A DNA stretch of 43,578 bases from Microbispora triticiradicis (GTDB taxonomy: Bacteria; Actinomycetota; Actinomycetes; Streptosporangiales; Streptosporangiaceae), in contig QFZU02000163.1 of the NCBI GenBank assembly GCA_003260025.2, positions 1-43,578 of the forward strand, in the 5' to 3' direction. Of the stretch, positions 8,030 to 17,294 are shown one piece after another; the stretch's first letter is position 1; each line of letters starts with the position of its first letter. The translations under genes and the position numbers were made by a program. The notes beneath the pieces were generated by a model. It was not told where the DNA came from, made no database searches, and saw nothing but the letters and a program-made list of their open reading frames with translations.

Positions 8030-9471
8030 CCTGGCTGCCCTCGGGGCTGCGGGGGCGGCTGGTGATCACCTTCCTGCTGGTGGCGGTCACCGCCTCCACC
8101 GTCGTCACCGGCCTCGGATACCAGATCGTCCGCCGCGGCCTGCTGGACCGCGCCGAGCGGGGCGCGGTCGCCGACGTGCGCGAGACGCTGTCCAGGACCA
8201 CCCTGCCGATCGGAGTGAGCGACGTGGTCTGGCCGAGCGACACCACCGTCACCGAGGACGACCTCGGCCAGGTCGTGCACGCGCTGGAGGCGCCGGAGCG
8301 CACCGTGATCGTGACGTACGGCCGGCTCCTGCGGACCAGCCCCGGCTTCGAGTTCACCATCGCCGACGTGCCCCGCCGGCTGCGCGAGCAGGCGGCCGGG
8401 CGGCTGGTCCACCAGCGGGTGCTCCTCAGGCGCCGGCCGTGGCTGATCGTGGCCACGCAGATCCAGCGGGAGACCGGCCAGGGGGTGGTGCGGCCGACCG
8501 GCCTGACGGCGTACGTGTTCGTCCCCCTGTCGGAGGAGGACGCCGTCCTCTCCCGCCTGCGGACGGCCCTCGCGCAGGCCGGGGGGATCACCCTCGTCCT
8601 GGCGCTGACCCTGGCCCTGCTGTCGGCCCGGCGCGTGCTGCTGCCGGTGCGCCGGCTCGGCGCCGCCGCCCGCGCTCTCGGCTCGGGCGACCTCCACGTC
8701 CGGCTGCCCGTACGCGGCAGGGACGAACTGGCGGAGCTGACCGCGACGTTCAACGAGACGGCGGCGGCGCTGGAGGAGACGGTCGGCGAGCTGCGGACGC
8801 TGGAGTCGATGTCGCGCCGGTTCGTCGCCGACGTCTCCCACGAGCTGCGCACCCCGCTGACGGCGATGACGGCGGTCACCGACATGCTCTCCGAGGACGC
8901 CGAGAACCTGCCGGACGACGCCGGGGAGGCCGTCCGGATCGTCGTCCGCGAGATCGGCCGGCTCCGGGTGCTGGTCGAGCACCTCATCGAGATCAGCAGG
9001 CTGGACGCGGGCGCCGCCAGGCTCCACCGGGAGACCGTCGACGTGGGCGACGCCCTGGCGGACTGCCTGGAGGTGCGGGGCTGGGCCGACAAGGTGAAGC
9101 TCACCGTGCCCGTCGGCCTCACCTTCTCGCTGGACATCCGGAGGTTCGACGTGATCGTGGCCAACCTCGTCGGCAACGCGCTCAACCACGGCGCGCCGCC
9201 GGTCGTGGTCACCGCCCGGGTGCGCGTCCGCCCCGACGCGTCGCGGGGTTTGGAGGTGACCGTGCGCGACCACGGGAAGGGCATCCCGGAGCACGCCCTC
9301 CCGCACGTCTTCGAGCGCTTCTACAAGGCGGGCGCCGACCGGGCGCGGAGCGTGGGCAGCGGCCTCGGCCTGGCCATCGCCAGGGCCAACGCCGAGTTGC
9401 ACGACGGGTCGGTCACGGCCGAGCGCCGCGAGCCCGGCATCCTCTTCCGGCTGTGGATCCCCACGCCATGA
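8026..9471 (+). CDS. Sensor histidine kinase, HAMP-containing
   Basis: A 481-residue membrane kinase. Transmembrane helix 1 spans ~10-32, an extracytoplasmic sensor region of ~150 residues follows, and helix 2 spans ~188-208 (LAQAGGITLVLALTLALL). HAMP follows (RRVLLPVRRLGAAARALGSGDLHVRLP). H-box FVADVSHELRTPLTAM carries the phosphorylated His; N-box is VANLVGNALNH; the ATP lid has DHGKGIPE, FERFYKAG and GSGLGLAIA, all intact. The gene overlaps both neighbours by four bases (ATGA), so kinase, regulator and lipoprotein are co-transcribed. The signal is unknown. The divergent cell-wall hydrolase and the exported lipoprotein partner suggest envelope sensing. Confidence 0.94.
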   Translation: MTWLPSGLRGRLVITFLLVAVTASTVVTGLGYQIVRRGLLDRAERGAVADVRETLSRTTLPIGVSDVVWPSDTTVTEDDLGQVVHALEAPERTVIVTYGRLLRTSPGFEFTIADVPRRLREQAAGRLVHQRVLLRRRPWLIVATQIQRETGQGVVRPTGLTAYVFVPLSEEDAVLSRLRTALAQAGGITLVLALTLALLSARRVLLPVRRLGAAARALGSGDLHVRLPVRGRDELAELTATFNETAAALEETVGELRTLESMSRRFVADVSHELRTPLTAMTAVTDMLSEDAENLPDDAGEAVRIVVREIGRLRVLVEHLIEISRLDAGAARLHRETVDVGDALADCLEVRGWADKVKLTVPVGLTFSLDIRRFDVIVANLVGNALNHGAPPVVVTARVRVRPDASRGLEVTVRDHGKGIPEHALPHVFERFYKAGADRARSVGSGLGLAIARANAELHDGSVTAERREPGILFRLWIPTP

Positions 9472-10061
9472 CCGGTATCGCAGACGGCCGGGGACGGCGG
9501 GCCGGGGCGGCGGGCCTGCGCACGACCCTGCGCACGACCCTGCTCACGGCCCTGCTGGCGGCCTCCGCGGCCTGCGGGGTCGGGCCGAGCGAGGTGGTCG
9601 ACGCCGGCCCGGCGCCGGCCATCAGCGGCACCCCGACCCTCGTCACGATCTACCTGCTGCGGGACGGCAAGCTGCGGCCCGCCCGCGTCGCGGCGCGGTC
9701 CGCGCACGTCAACGACGTCCTCGACGCGTTGTTCAAGGCGAGCGGACGGCCCGCGAACCGCCTGTCCACCGCGCTGACCGGGCTCTCGCCAGCCCAGACG
9801 CAGCTCGTGAGGTACTCGCCGTACGAGGGCAGCCGCAACGACCCGGACAGCACGCTGAGCCTGCGCGTGCGCCTGTTCGTCAGCGGATGGAAGATCTCCA
9901 GGGCGGCCATGGCCCAGATCACCTGTACGGCCCGGCTGAGCCCGGAGGTCTGGGCCGTGGAGATCGCCCACGTGGCTCCCGGCAGGAACGGGCGGCTGAA
10001 GGCCCACACCTGCCGGGAGTACTGGGACCTGGCCCCCGAGGACGGCCAGCTCCCACCCTGA
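9468..10061 (+). CDS. Lipoprotein encoded with the two-component system (GerMN-like start)
   Basis: A 197-residue protein. The N-terminal signal (TTLLTALLAASAACG) ends in a lipobox with Cys after ASAA, so it should be lipid-anchored outside the membrane. The mature part begins with a segment (TLVTIYLLRDGKLRPARV, then DVLDALFKAS) resembling GerMN-type domains found in actinobacterial lipoproteins such as LpqB; I see only one such unit. It is the third gene of the operon, with an ATGA overlap to the kinase. Lipoproteins placed with MtrAB (LpqB) and with CseBC (CseA) modulate their kinases, so an accessory or negative role is a reasonable inference. It is convergent with phoH, with only five bases between. 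Confidence 0.82.
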   Translation: MTGIADGRGRRAGAAGLRTTLRTTLLTALLAASAACGVGPSEVVDAGPAPAISGTPTLVTIYLLRDGKLRPARVAARSAHVNDVLDALFKASGRPANRLSTALTGLSPAQTQLVRYSPYEGSRNDPDSTLSLRVRLFVSGWKISRAAMAQITCTARLSPEVWAVEIAHVAPGRNGRLKAHTCREYWDLAPEDGQLPP

Positions 10062-10066
10062 CGGGG

Positions 10067-11377
10067 TCAGAGCGTGATGTTCTCCAGCATCTCGGTCACC
10101 AGGGCCGCGATCGGCGACCGCTCGGACCGGGTCAGCGTGATGTGGGCGAACAGCGGGTGGCCCTTCAGCTTCTCCACCACCGCGAGCACGCCGTCGTGCC
10201 GGCCCACCCGCAGGTTGTCGCGCTGGGCGATGTCGTGGGTGAGCACGACCCGCGAGTTGGCCCCGATGCGGGACAGCACGGTCAGCAGCACGCCGCGCTC
10301 CAGCGACTGCGCCTCGTCCACGATCACGAACGCGTCGTGGAGGGAACGGCCGCGGATGTGGGTCAGCGGCAGGACCTCCAGCATGCCCCGGTCGATGACC
10401 TCCTCGATGACCTCCGGAGTCGTCACCGCGCCCAGCGTGTCGTAGACCGCCTGGGCCCAGGGGCCCATCTTGTCGTTCTCCGTGCCGGGCAGGTAGCCGA
10501 GCTCCTGGCCGCCCACGGCGTACAGGGGACGGAAGACGATGATCTTGCGGTGCTGGCGGCGCTCCAGCACCGCCTCCAGGCCCGCGCACAGTGCGAGCGC
10601 CGACTTGCCGGTGCCCGCGCGGCCGCCCATCGAGACGATGCCGACGTCGGGGTCCATCAGCAGGTCGAGCGCGATCCGCTGCTCGGCGGACCGGCCGTGC
10701 AGCCCGAAGACCTCCCGGTCGCCCCGGACCAGCCGTACCGACTTGTCCGGCATGACGCGGCCGAGCGCCGAGCCGCGGCTCGACAGCAGCCGCAGACCGG
10801 TGTGGCACGGCAGGTCGCGTGCCTCGTCGATGTCGGCCGTGCCCGCGTCGAAGAGCGTGTCCATCTCCTCGGTGGTGACCTGGAGTTCCGCCATGCCGGT
10901 CCAGCCCGACTCGACCACCATGCCCGCGCGGTACTCCTCCGCGCAGAGGCCGATGGACGCGGCCTTGACCCGCATCGGCAGGTCCTTCGACACCAGCACC
11001 ACGTCCGCGCCCTCGGCCGCGAGGTTCTGGGCGACGGTCAGGATGCGGGTGTCGTTGTCACCCAGGCGGAACCCCGCCGGGAGGCAGGATGGATCACTAT
11101 GGTTCAACTCGACCCGGATGGTCCCGTCGCCGATAGGCATGGGCTCATCCAGCCGTCCGTGCCGCACTCTGAGGTCATCGAGGAAGCGGAGCGCCTCCCG
11201 GGCGAAGTAGCCGAGCTCCGGGTGGTGACGCTTGGCCTCCAGTTCCGTGATGACGACGATCGGGACGACGACCTCGTGCTCGGCGAAGCGGCTCAGCGCC
11301 GCCGGGTCGGCGAGCAGGACGGAGGTGTCCAGAACGTAGGTGCGGGATGTGGACGGGTTGCTCGAGGACACTGCCAC
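10067..11377 (-). CDS. phoH: PhoH-family protein: PIN ribonuclease domain fused to PhoH ATPase (PhoH2 type)
   Basis: A 436-residue, two-domain protein. Residues ~12-150 are a PIN nuclease domain with its acidic residues visible ([33 protein letters not shown]). Residues ~230-430 are the PhoH ATPase with Walker [10 protein letters not shown] and Walker [10 protein letters not shown], followed by [17 protein letters not shown]. Mycobacterial PhoH2 of this architecture has ATP-dependent RNA unwinding and cleavage activity. GTG 11377 has GGGGGAG upstream. The dedicated small antitoxin-like gene (phoAT) that precedes phoH2 in mycobacteria is not evident here; instead there is a 246-base leader with a hairpin next to the ribosome site. 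Confidence 0.93.
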   Translation of the reverse strand: MAVSSSNPSTSRTYVLDTSVLLADPAALSRFAEHEVVVPIVVITELEAKRHHPELGYFAREALRFLDDLRVRHGRLDEPMPIGDGTIRVELNHSDPSCLPAGFRLGDNDTRILTVAQNLAAEGADVVLVSKDLPMRVKAASIGLCAEEYRAGMVVESGWTGMAELQVTTEEMDTLFDAGTADIDEARDLPCHTGLRLLSSRGSALGRVMPDKSVRLVRGDREVFGLHGRSAEQRIALDLLMDPDVGIVSMGGRAGTGKSALALCAGLEAVLERRQHRKIIVFRPLYAVGGQELGYLPGTENDKMGPWAQAVYDTLGAVTTPEVIEEVIDRGMLEVLPLTHIRGRSLHDAFVIVDEAQSLERGVLLTVLSRIGANSRVVLTHDIAQRDNLRVGRHDGVLAVVEKLKGHPLFAHITLTRSERSPIAALVTEMLENITL

Positions 11378-11389
11378 GCGTTCTCCCCC

Positions 11390-11410
11390 GGGCGCCTGAG
11401 GCCGGCGCCC
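11390..11410 (-). promoter_or_regulatory. Leader hairpin next to the phoH ribosome-binding site
   Basis: GGGCGCC-N7-GGCGCCC is a perfect 7-bp stem with a 7-base loop. On the mRNA it lies directly before the GGGGGAG ribosome site (11383-11389), so folding could limit translation of phoH. It has no U-rich tail, so it is not a standard terminator. Confidence 0.45.
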
Positions 11411-11623
11411 TGCCTTGACTGGTGGTGACCGGACCGGGCCCGTGACCTGCGAAGGCAGACCGGGTCTCCGGCCCTCCCCGCATGGTGGTCGCGCAAGGAC
11501 GGGCCCTCTCCCGAGGTGGTGACCGCCGATCCTCTCGACGGCCGCTCAGCTACCACGGTACGTAACGAAAGTCCCCAGCCCAATAGGTTTAGGCAGGTTA
11601 AAAGGCGCTGGTCACGTACCGTC

Positions 11624-12385
11624 TCAGGAGCCGTACCGACGGTGTCGCGCGGCGTACGAGCGGAGCGCCCGCAGGAAGTCGACTCTGCGGAAGTCAGGCC
11701 AGTAGGCCTCGCAGAAGTAGAACTCGGAGTGGGCGCTCTGCCAGAGCAGGAATCCGGAGAGTCGCTGCTCTCCCGAGGTCCGGATGACGAGGTCGGGGTC
11801 GGGCAGGCCGCGCGTGTAGAGATGCTCCGCGATGTGCTCCACGTCGAGGACCTCGACGAGGTCCTCGATGCTCGCGCCCTTGCTGGCGTGCTCCTGGAGG
11901 AGGGAGCGCACCGCATCAGCGATCTCACGCCTTCCTCCATACCCAACGGCAACGTTCACAATCAGGCCGGGGCGATGCGATGTGGTTTCTTTCGCGTGTT
12001 TGAGGACACGAGCCGTGTGATCGGGCAGAAGGTCCAGCGATCCCATCGGGTTGACGTGCCAGCCCTGGTCCACGAGATCCTGCACGAGGTTCTCGATGAC
12101 CTGGAGCAACGGCCCCAGCTCGGCCTTGTCCCTGGAGAGGTTGTCGGTGGACAGCAGCCACAGCGTGACGTAGCCGACCCCGGCCTCCCGGCACCACCCG
12201 AGCAGCTCGGAGATCTTGTCGGCGCCCTTCTGGTGGCCCCGGCTGACGTCCCGCAGGCCCATGGCCCGCGCCCACCTGCGGTTGCCGTCGACGATGACGC
12301 CGACGTGCCGGGGAATCCGAGCGGAGGACAGCTTCCCTTCGAGCCTGCGCTCGTACAGCTTGTACACGAGATCGCGCATGCTCAT
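11624..12385 (-). CDS. uppS: cis-prenyltransferase (isoprenyl diphosphate synthase), Rv1086-like
   Basis: A 253-residue cis-prenyltransferase. The catalytic Asp is in VIVDGNRRWARAMG (~residue 33); the family motifs LWLLSTDNLSRD and the C-terminal VIRTSGEQRLSGFLLWQSAHSEFYF are complete. The N-terminus (VYKLYERRL) and the segment VNVAVGYGGRREIADAVRSLL read closely like M. tuberculosis Rv1086 as I remember it, a short-chain enzyme making Z,E-farnesyl diphosphate for polyprenyl-phosphate synthesis. Product length cannot be fixed from sequence; undecaprenyl/decaprenyl synthase is the alternative. The frame is open to 12427, but GAGGAAGAGGG precedes ATG 12385. It sits between pckG and phoH on the same strand, with gaps large enough for separate promoters. 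Confidence 0.92.
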   Translation of the reverse strand: MSMRDLVYKLYERRLEGKLSSARIPRHVGVIVDGNRRWARAMGLRDVSRGHQKGADKISELLGWCREAGVGYVTLWLLSTDNLSRDKAELGPLLQVIENLVQDLVDQGWHVNPMGSLDLLPDHTARVLKHAKETTSHRPGLIVNVAVGYGGRREIADAVRSLLQEHASKGASIEDLVEVLDVEHIAEHLYTRGLPDPDLVIRTSGEQRLSGFLLWQSAHSEFYFCEAYWPDFRRVDFLRALRSYAARHRRYGS

Positions 12386-12426
12386 GCGACCCTCTTCCTC
12401 ACGACCGGTGGGGGGTTCGGTCACCA

Positions 12427-12432
12427 ATTATC
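12427..12432 (-). promoter_or_regulatory. Possible -10 hexamer (GATAAT) upstream of the cis-prenyltransferase gene
   Basis: On the minus strand GATAAT lies about 42 bases before ATG 12385 in an otherwise GC-rich gap. No convincing -35 is visible. Confidence 0.3.
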
Positions 12433-12499
12433 GCGGGCGGCGCGGCGTGCCCCGCCCGCTCTCCTCCGGCTTCCCCGGCGCGCGGGCCGTACGCGGGAG

Positions 12500-14296
<1,797 letters not shown>

Positions 14297-14360
14297 GGGG
14301 GCGGCTCCTTAATCTCTCAGGGCCAGAGCGTCATTCGCGGCGAACGGCCCCCGAAGCCGA

Positions 14361-14373
14361 TTGGAGTAGACCA
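14361..14373. promoter_or_regulatory. Imperfect DasR/NagR-like box in the pckG leader
   Basis: TTGGAGTAGACCA keeps the TGG...TAGACCA frame of the DasR element (TGGTCTAGACCA) but differs at the central-left bases. It is weaker than the two boxes further upstream. Confidence 0.35.
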
Positions 14374-14413
14374 TCGCGTTTCCACTCCCGTGCAATTCGG
14401 TGCCATTCTCCAC

Positions 14414-14451
14414 CACGGCCCCCGACGGTATCCGCCCAGGCAGGGGCCGTG
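14414..14451 (-). promoter_or_regulatory. Long stem-loop in the pckG leader
   Basis: CACGGCCCC and GGGGCCGTG are perfect 9-bp complementary arms separated by 20 bases, about 120-155 bases before the pckG start. If transcription starts near the upstream boxes, this is part of the 5' untranslated RNA. I do not recognise a known riboswitch. Confidence 0.45.
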
Positions 14452-14530
14452 ATGTTGTGCGACCTTACCCACTCGAGCCCTGTCGAAAAAAACGTCTTTC
14501 CCCTCCTTACCCGCCTCACCGGCGTTACAC

Positions 14531-14563
14531 ATTGGTATAGACCGATCGCAATGGTTTAGACCT
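14531..14563. promoter_or_regulatory. Tandem DasR/NagR-like operator boxes upstream of pckG
   Basis: Two copies of TGGTwTAGACC occur at 14533-14543 (ATTGGTATAGACC) and 14552-14562 (AATGGTTTAGACC), 19 bp apart. They match the HutC/GntR-family element of DasR (TGGTCTAGACCA) and resemble NagR/YvoA boxes (ATTGGTATAGAC). These regulators respond to GlcNAc-derived sugar phosphates. A further related palindrome, ATTGG-N6-CCAAT, follows at 14572-14587 across the stop codon of the next gene. Confidence 0.6.
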
Positions 14564-14577
14564 CTGGGCAAATTGGT

Positions 14578-15096
14578 TCAGTCCAATCCGCCGGGACCCT
14601 CCGCCCTGACCCGGTCGACGTGCTGGAGGGCATCGCGCAGGTCAGCGAGCCAGTTGTCGGTGTGCTTCCCGACCAGCCGGACGCACCAGGCCAGCGCGTC
14701 GCTGCGGCTGCGCGCCACACCCGCGGCGACCAGGGTGTCCAGCACCTGCCGCTCCGGCTGGCGCAGGCGGGTCATGACCGGCACGGAAAGAGTGGTGAAC
14801 ATCACTGTCTCGTCACCGGCGACGACCCCCCAGGACACCTTGCGCCGGAAGCGGTGCTCGGCCTCCCGGGCGATCTCGATCCTGCGCTCGCGGGTCTCCT
14901 CGCGGAACCGTTCGACGTATCCCTCGACGGCCGCGGCCCGTTCGAGGTCGGGCAGCCCCTCGGCCACCGACAGCGGCGGCAGGGTCCCGAGCACGGTGAT
15001 CTCCTCACGGTCCACCACGACCTCCGGCCGGCCGGCGAACCACGTCTCCGGCAGGCGGCCGGCGAACCACGCCTTCAGTTGTTCTTCTGCATCCAT
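14578..15096 (-). CDS. Conserved actinobacterial protein with ribbon-helix-helix-like C-terminus
   Basis: A 172-residue protein of unknown function. The N-terminal ~80 residues are charged and helical (ERFREETRERRIEIAREAEHRF), then a beta-rich segment (KVSWGVVAGDETVMFTTLSVPVMT). The C-terminal segment RLRQPERQVLDTLVAAGVARSRSDALAWCVRLV has the beta-helix-helix spacing of MetJ/Arc ribbon-helix-helix DNA-binding domains. I recall very similar hypothetical proteins in other actinomycetes, without function. A perfect palindrome ends on its start codon, consistent with autoregulation. ATG 15096 has no ribosome site and lies seven bases after TAATCT, suggesting a leaderless mRNA. Confidence 0.8.
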   Translation of the reverse strand: MDAEEQLKAWFAGRLPETWFAGRPEVVVDREEITVLGTLPPLSVAEGLPDLERAAAVEGYVERFREETRERRIEIAREAEHRFRRKVSWGVVAGDETVMFTTLSVPVMTRLRQPERQVLDTLVAAGVARSRSDALAWCVRLVGKHTDNWLADLRDALQHVDRVRAEGPGGLD

Positions 15097-15111
15097 GTAA
15101 TCAAGATTACA
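15096..15111 (-). promoter_or_regulatory. Palindromic operator and -10 over the start of the 14578-15096 gene
   Basis: TGTAATC-AA-GATTACA is a perfect palindrome with 7-bp arms. On the minus strand its last base is the A of the ATG, and it contains the -10 candidate TAATCT (15104-15109) seven bases before the start. A protein bound here would block both the promoter and the start codon; the RHH-like product is the obvious candidate. Confidence 0.65.
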
Positions 15112-15135
15112 ACGCTGCTCAGTTCGTGGCCTGAA

Positions 15136-15172
15136 TTGACAGATGCTAGTTTTTGACAGTTACTATCAATTC
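15136..15172 (+). promoter_or_regulatory. Promoter and TetR-type operator of the DHA2 exporter
   Basis: TTGACA at 15136-15141 and TACTAT at 15161-15166 form a -35/-10 pair with a long 19-bp spacer; ATG follows six bases after the -10 (leaderless). At 15153-15169, TTGACAGT-T-ACTATCAA is a palindrome with 7 of 8 arm pairs matching, covering the -10. TTGACAG occurs twice 17 bp apart, and GAATTGA/TCAATTC (15133-15139, 15166-15172) encloses the whole region. Confidence 0.65.
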
Positions 15173-16684
15173 ATGGCCTCTCTCACTTCTCGTTGGTGGG
15201 CGCTCGGCGCCCTCGTGCTGAGCGTCCTGGTCATAGGAATGGACGCGACGGTGCTCAACGTGGCGCTGCCGACGCTGGCGGCCGACCTGGGCGCCACGAC
15301 CGGCGACCTGCAGTGGATCGTGGACGCGTACCTGGTTCCGTTCGCCGCGCTGATGCTTCCTGCGGGCGCCCTCGGCGACCGCTTCGGCCGCAGGCGGCTG
15401 CTACTGGCCGGGCTCGCGGCCTTCGGGATCGCGTCGGTGTTCGCGACGTACGCGGACGGCACCGGCGCGCTGATCGCGGCCCGCGCGCTCATGGGCGCGG
15501 GCGGCGCGCTGATCATGCCGCTGTCGACCTCGATCCTGCCGGTGGTCTTCGGCCCGCGTGAGCGGGGCCGCGCGATCGCCGTCTTCACCGCCGCCCTGGC
15601 CCTCGGCCTGCCCCTCGGCCCCATCGTGGGCGGCTACCTGCTCGACCGCTTCTGGTGGGGCTCGATCTTCCTCGTCAACATCCCGGTGGTCGTCGTGGCG
15701 GCGGTCGCGGCGGCCGTGTTCATCCCCGAGTCCCGTGACCCCGCCGCGCCCCGGACCGACGTTCCCGGCGCGCTGCTGTCGGTGACGGGCCTGGCGGCAC
15801 TGGTGTACGGCGTCATCGAGGCGCCGGCCCGCGGGTGGGGCGACGTCCGCGTCCTCGCCGGCCTGGCGGCCGGGGTGGTGCTGCTGGCGGCGCTCGTCCG
15901 GGTCGAGGCCCGCGTCCGGCGGCCGATGCTGGACGTCGGACTGTTCCGCAGCCGGGTCTTCGTGTGGGGCGCGGCCGGTGCCACGTTCGTGAGCCTCGGC
16001 ATGTCGGGCGTGCTGTTCGTCGTCCCCCAGCACCTGCAGGCCGTGCTCGGCCACGACGCCTTCGGCACCGGCGTACGGGTGATCCCCATGGTGGCGGGGC
16101 TCATGCTCGGCGGCCTGGCCGGTGAGCGGCTCACGGCCCCCCTCGGCCTGCGCGTGGTGATGCCGGCGGGCCTGGTCGTGCTCGCCGCCGGCTTCGTCCT
16201 GGGCGCGACGACCTCGGTCTCCTCCGGGTACGGGTTCGTCGCGGCCTGGCTGGCCGTCCTCGGCGCGGGGGTGGGCCTGGCCATGGTCCCCGCCATGGAC
16301 GGCGTGCTCGCCCTGCTGCCGCAGGAGCGCTCGGGCTCGGGCTCGGCGACCCTGCAGACCGTCCGGCAGGTCGGCGGCGCGCTGGGCGTGGCCGGCCTGG
16401 GCAGCGTGCTCTCCGCGGCGTACGCCTCCGGGCTGCCCGCCGGGGTCCCGCGGGCGGCGGACGACTCGATCACCACCGCCGTGGCCCTGGCCGTCCGTAC
16501 GGGCGACGCGGCGCTGCTGCGGGCCGCCCGCGAGGCGTTCGTCGACGGCATGGACCTGGTCCTGCTGCTGTGCGGGGGCGCGTCCGCGGCCGCCGCCGTC
16601 CTGGTGGCCGTCTTCCTGCCGAGGAACACGGCCAGGAGCGGAAAGACGGCAGAATCGGGGCATGAGCTCACCACAGCGCGCTGA
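15173..16684 (+). CDS. DHA2-family (EmrB/QacA type) MFS drug exporter
   Basis: A 503-residue protein with about 14 membrane helices. The signatures are LVLSVLVIGMDATVLNVALPTLAADL in helix 1, LGDRFGRRRLL in loop 2/3, and ALGLPLGPIVGGYLLD (motif C, antiporter signature) in helix 5. These define drug:H+ antiporter family 2, which exports antibiotics and other hydrophobic or cationic compounds. The frame is open 30 bases further upstream, but ATG 15173 matches the family N-terminus and the promoter. It overlaps the TetR gene by 23 bases, so the pair is one transcript with a likely self-repressing regulator. Substrate is unknown. Confidence 0.93.
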   Translation: MASLTSRWWALGALVLSVLVIGMDATVLNVALPTLAADLGATTGDLQWIVDAYLVPFAALMLPAGALGDRFGRRRLLLAGLAAFGIASVFATYADGTGALIAARALMGAGGALIMPLSTSILPVVFGPRERGRAIAVFTAALALGLPLGPIVGGYLLDRFWWGSIFLVNIPVVVVAAVAAAVFIPESRDPAAPRTDVPGALLSVTGLAALVYGVIEAPARGWGDVRVLAGLAAGVVLLAALVRVEARVRRPMLDVGLFRSRVFVWGAAGATFVSLGMSGVLFVVPQHLQAVLGHDAFGTGVRVIPMVAGLMLGGLAGERLTAPLGLRVVMPAGLVVLAAGFVLGATTSVSSGYGFVAAWLAVLGAGVGLAMVPAMDGVLALLPQERSGSGSATLQTVRQVGGALGVAGLGSVLSAAYASGLPAGVPRAADDSITTAVALAVRTGDAALLRAAREAFVDGMDLVLLLCGGASAAAAVLVAVFLPRNTARSGKTAESGHELTTAR

Positions 16685-17294
16685 CCGGAACTCCGCCGCC
16701 TCCACCAGCGCTGTCACGAGCCTGCGCGAGCGCAAGAAGGCCAAGACCCGCCGGACCATCCAGGAGGAGGCCCTGCGGCTGTTCGCCGAACAGGGTTACG
16801 AGGCCACGACGGTCGAGCAGATCGCGGAGGCCGCGGAGGTCTCCCCCAGTACGTTCTTCCGGTACTTCCCCACCAAGGAAGACGTGGTCATCCAGGACGA
16901 CTACGATCCGATGCTGCTGGAGGCCATCAGGGCCCAGCCGCCGGACCTGCCCCCGCTGACCGCCCTGCGCGCCGCGTTCCGCACCGCCTTCGAGTCGATC
17001 GGCCCGGAGGAGCTGGACCAGATGCTCGCCCGGATCAAGCTCACCACCTCCGTGCCCGCCCTGCGGGCGCGGACCGTGGAGGGACTGTTCGCCACGATCG
17101 AGCTGCTCGCGGCCGCCATGGCGGAACGCTCCGGCCGCGATCCGCGCGGCCCCGCCGTACGGACGCTCGCTGGGGCGGTCCTGGGAGTCATCCTCACGGC
17201 CCTGTTCGGCTGGGTGGAGCAGGACGGCAGGACGCCGCTGCTCGTCCTGATCGACGAGGCGCTCGGCTACCTGGAGGCCGGCCTGCCGATCTGA
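16662..17294 (+). CDS. TetR-family regulator of the DHA2 exporter
   Basis: A 210-residue protein. The N-terminal HTH is canonical: RRTIQEEALRLFAEQGYEATTVEQIAEAAEVSPSTFFRYFPTKEDVV, the form typical of actinobacterial TetR regulators of MFS exporters. The C-terminal ligand domain is of the MftR/TetR_C type, ending LFGWVEQDGRTPLLVLIDEALGYLEAGL. The gene starts inside the exporter gene, so its level is tied to exporter transcription; the palindrome at 15153-15169 is its likely operator. Its 3' end overlaps the convergent oxidoreductase gene by 28 bases. Confidence 0.92.
   Translation: MSSPQRADRNSAASTSAVTSLRERKKAKTRRTIQEEALRLFAEQGYEATTVEQIAEAAEVSPSTFFRYFPTKEDVVIQDDYDPMLLEAIRAQPPDLPPLTALRAAFRTAFESIGPEELDQMLARIKLTTSVPALRARTVEGLFATIELLAAAMAERSGRDPRGPAVRTLAGAVLGVILTALFGWVEQDGRTPLLVLIDEALGYLEAGLPI

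Noticed and set aside
11175..11483. Small minus-strand frame upstream of phoH as a phoAT-like antitoxin
   Set aside because: It mostly overlaps the phoH coding region in another frame, and its composition is that of a shadow frame.
14470..14500. T-rich run near a hairpin as an intrinsic terminator of the 14578-15096 gene
   Set aside because: The run of seven T on the minus strand (after GACG) is not preceded by a strong stem; the nearest 9-bp hairpin lies on the wrong side.
14317..14571. Open frame in the pckG leader (minus strand, 84 codons)
   Set aside because: Poor ribosome site, composition unlike real genes here, and it covers the regulatory boxes and hairpin.
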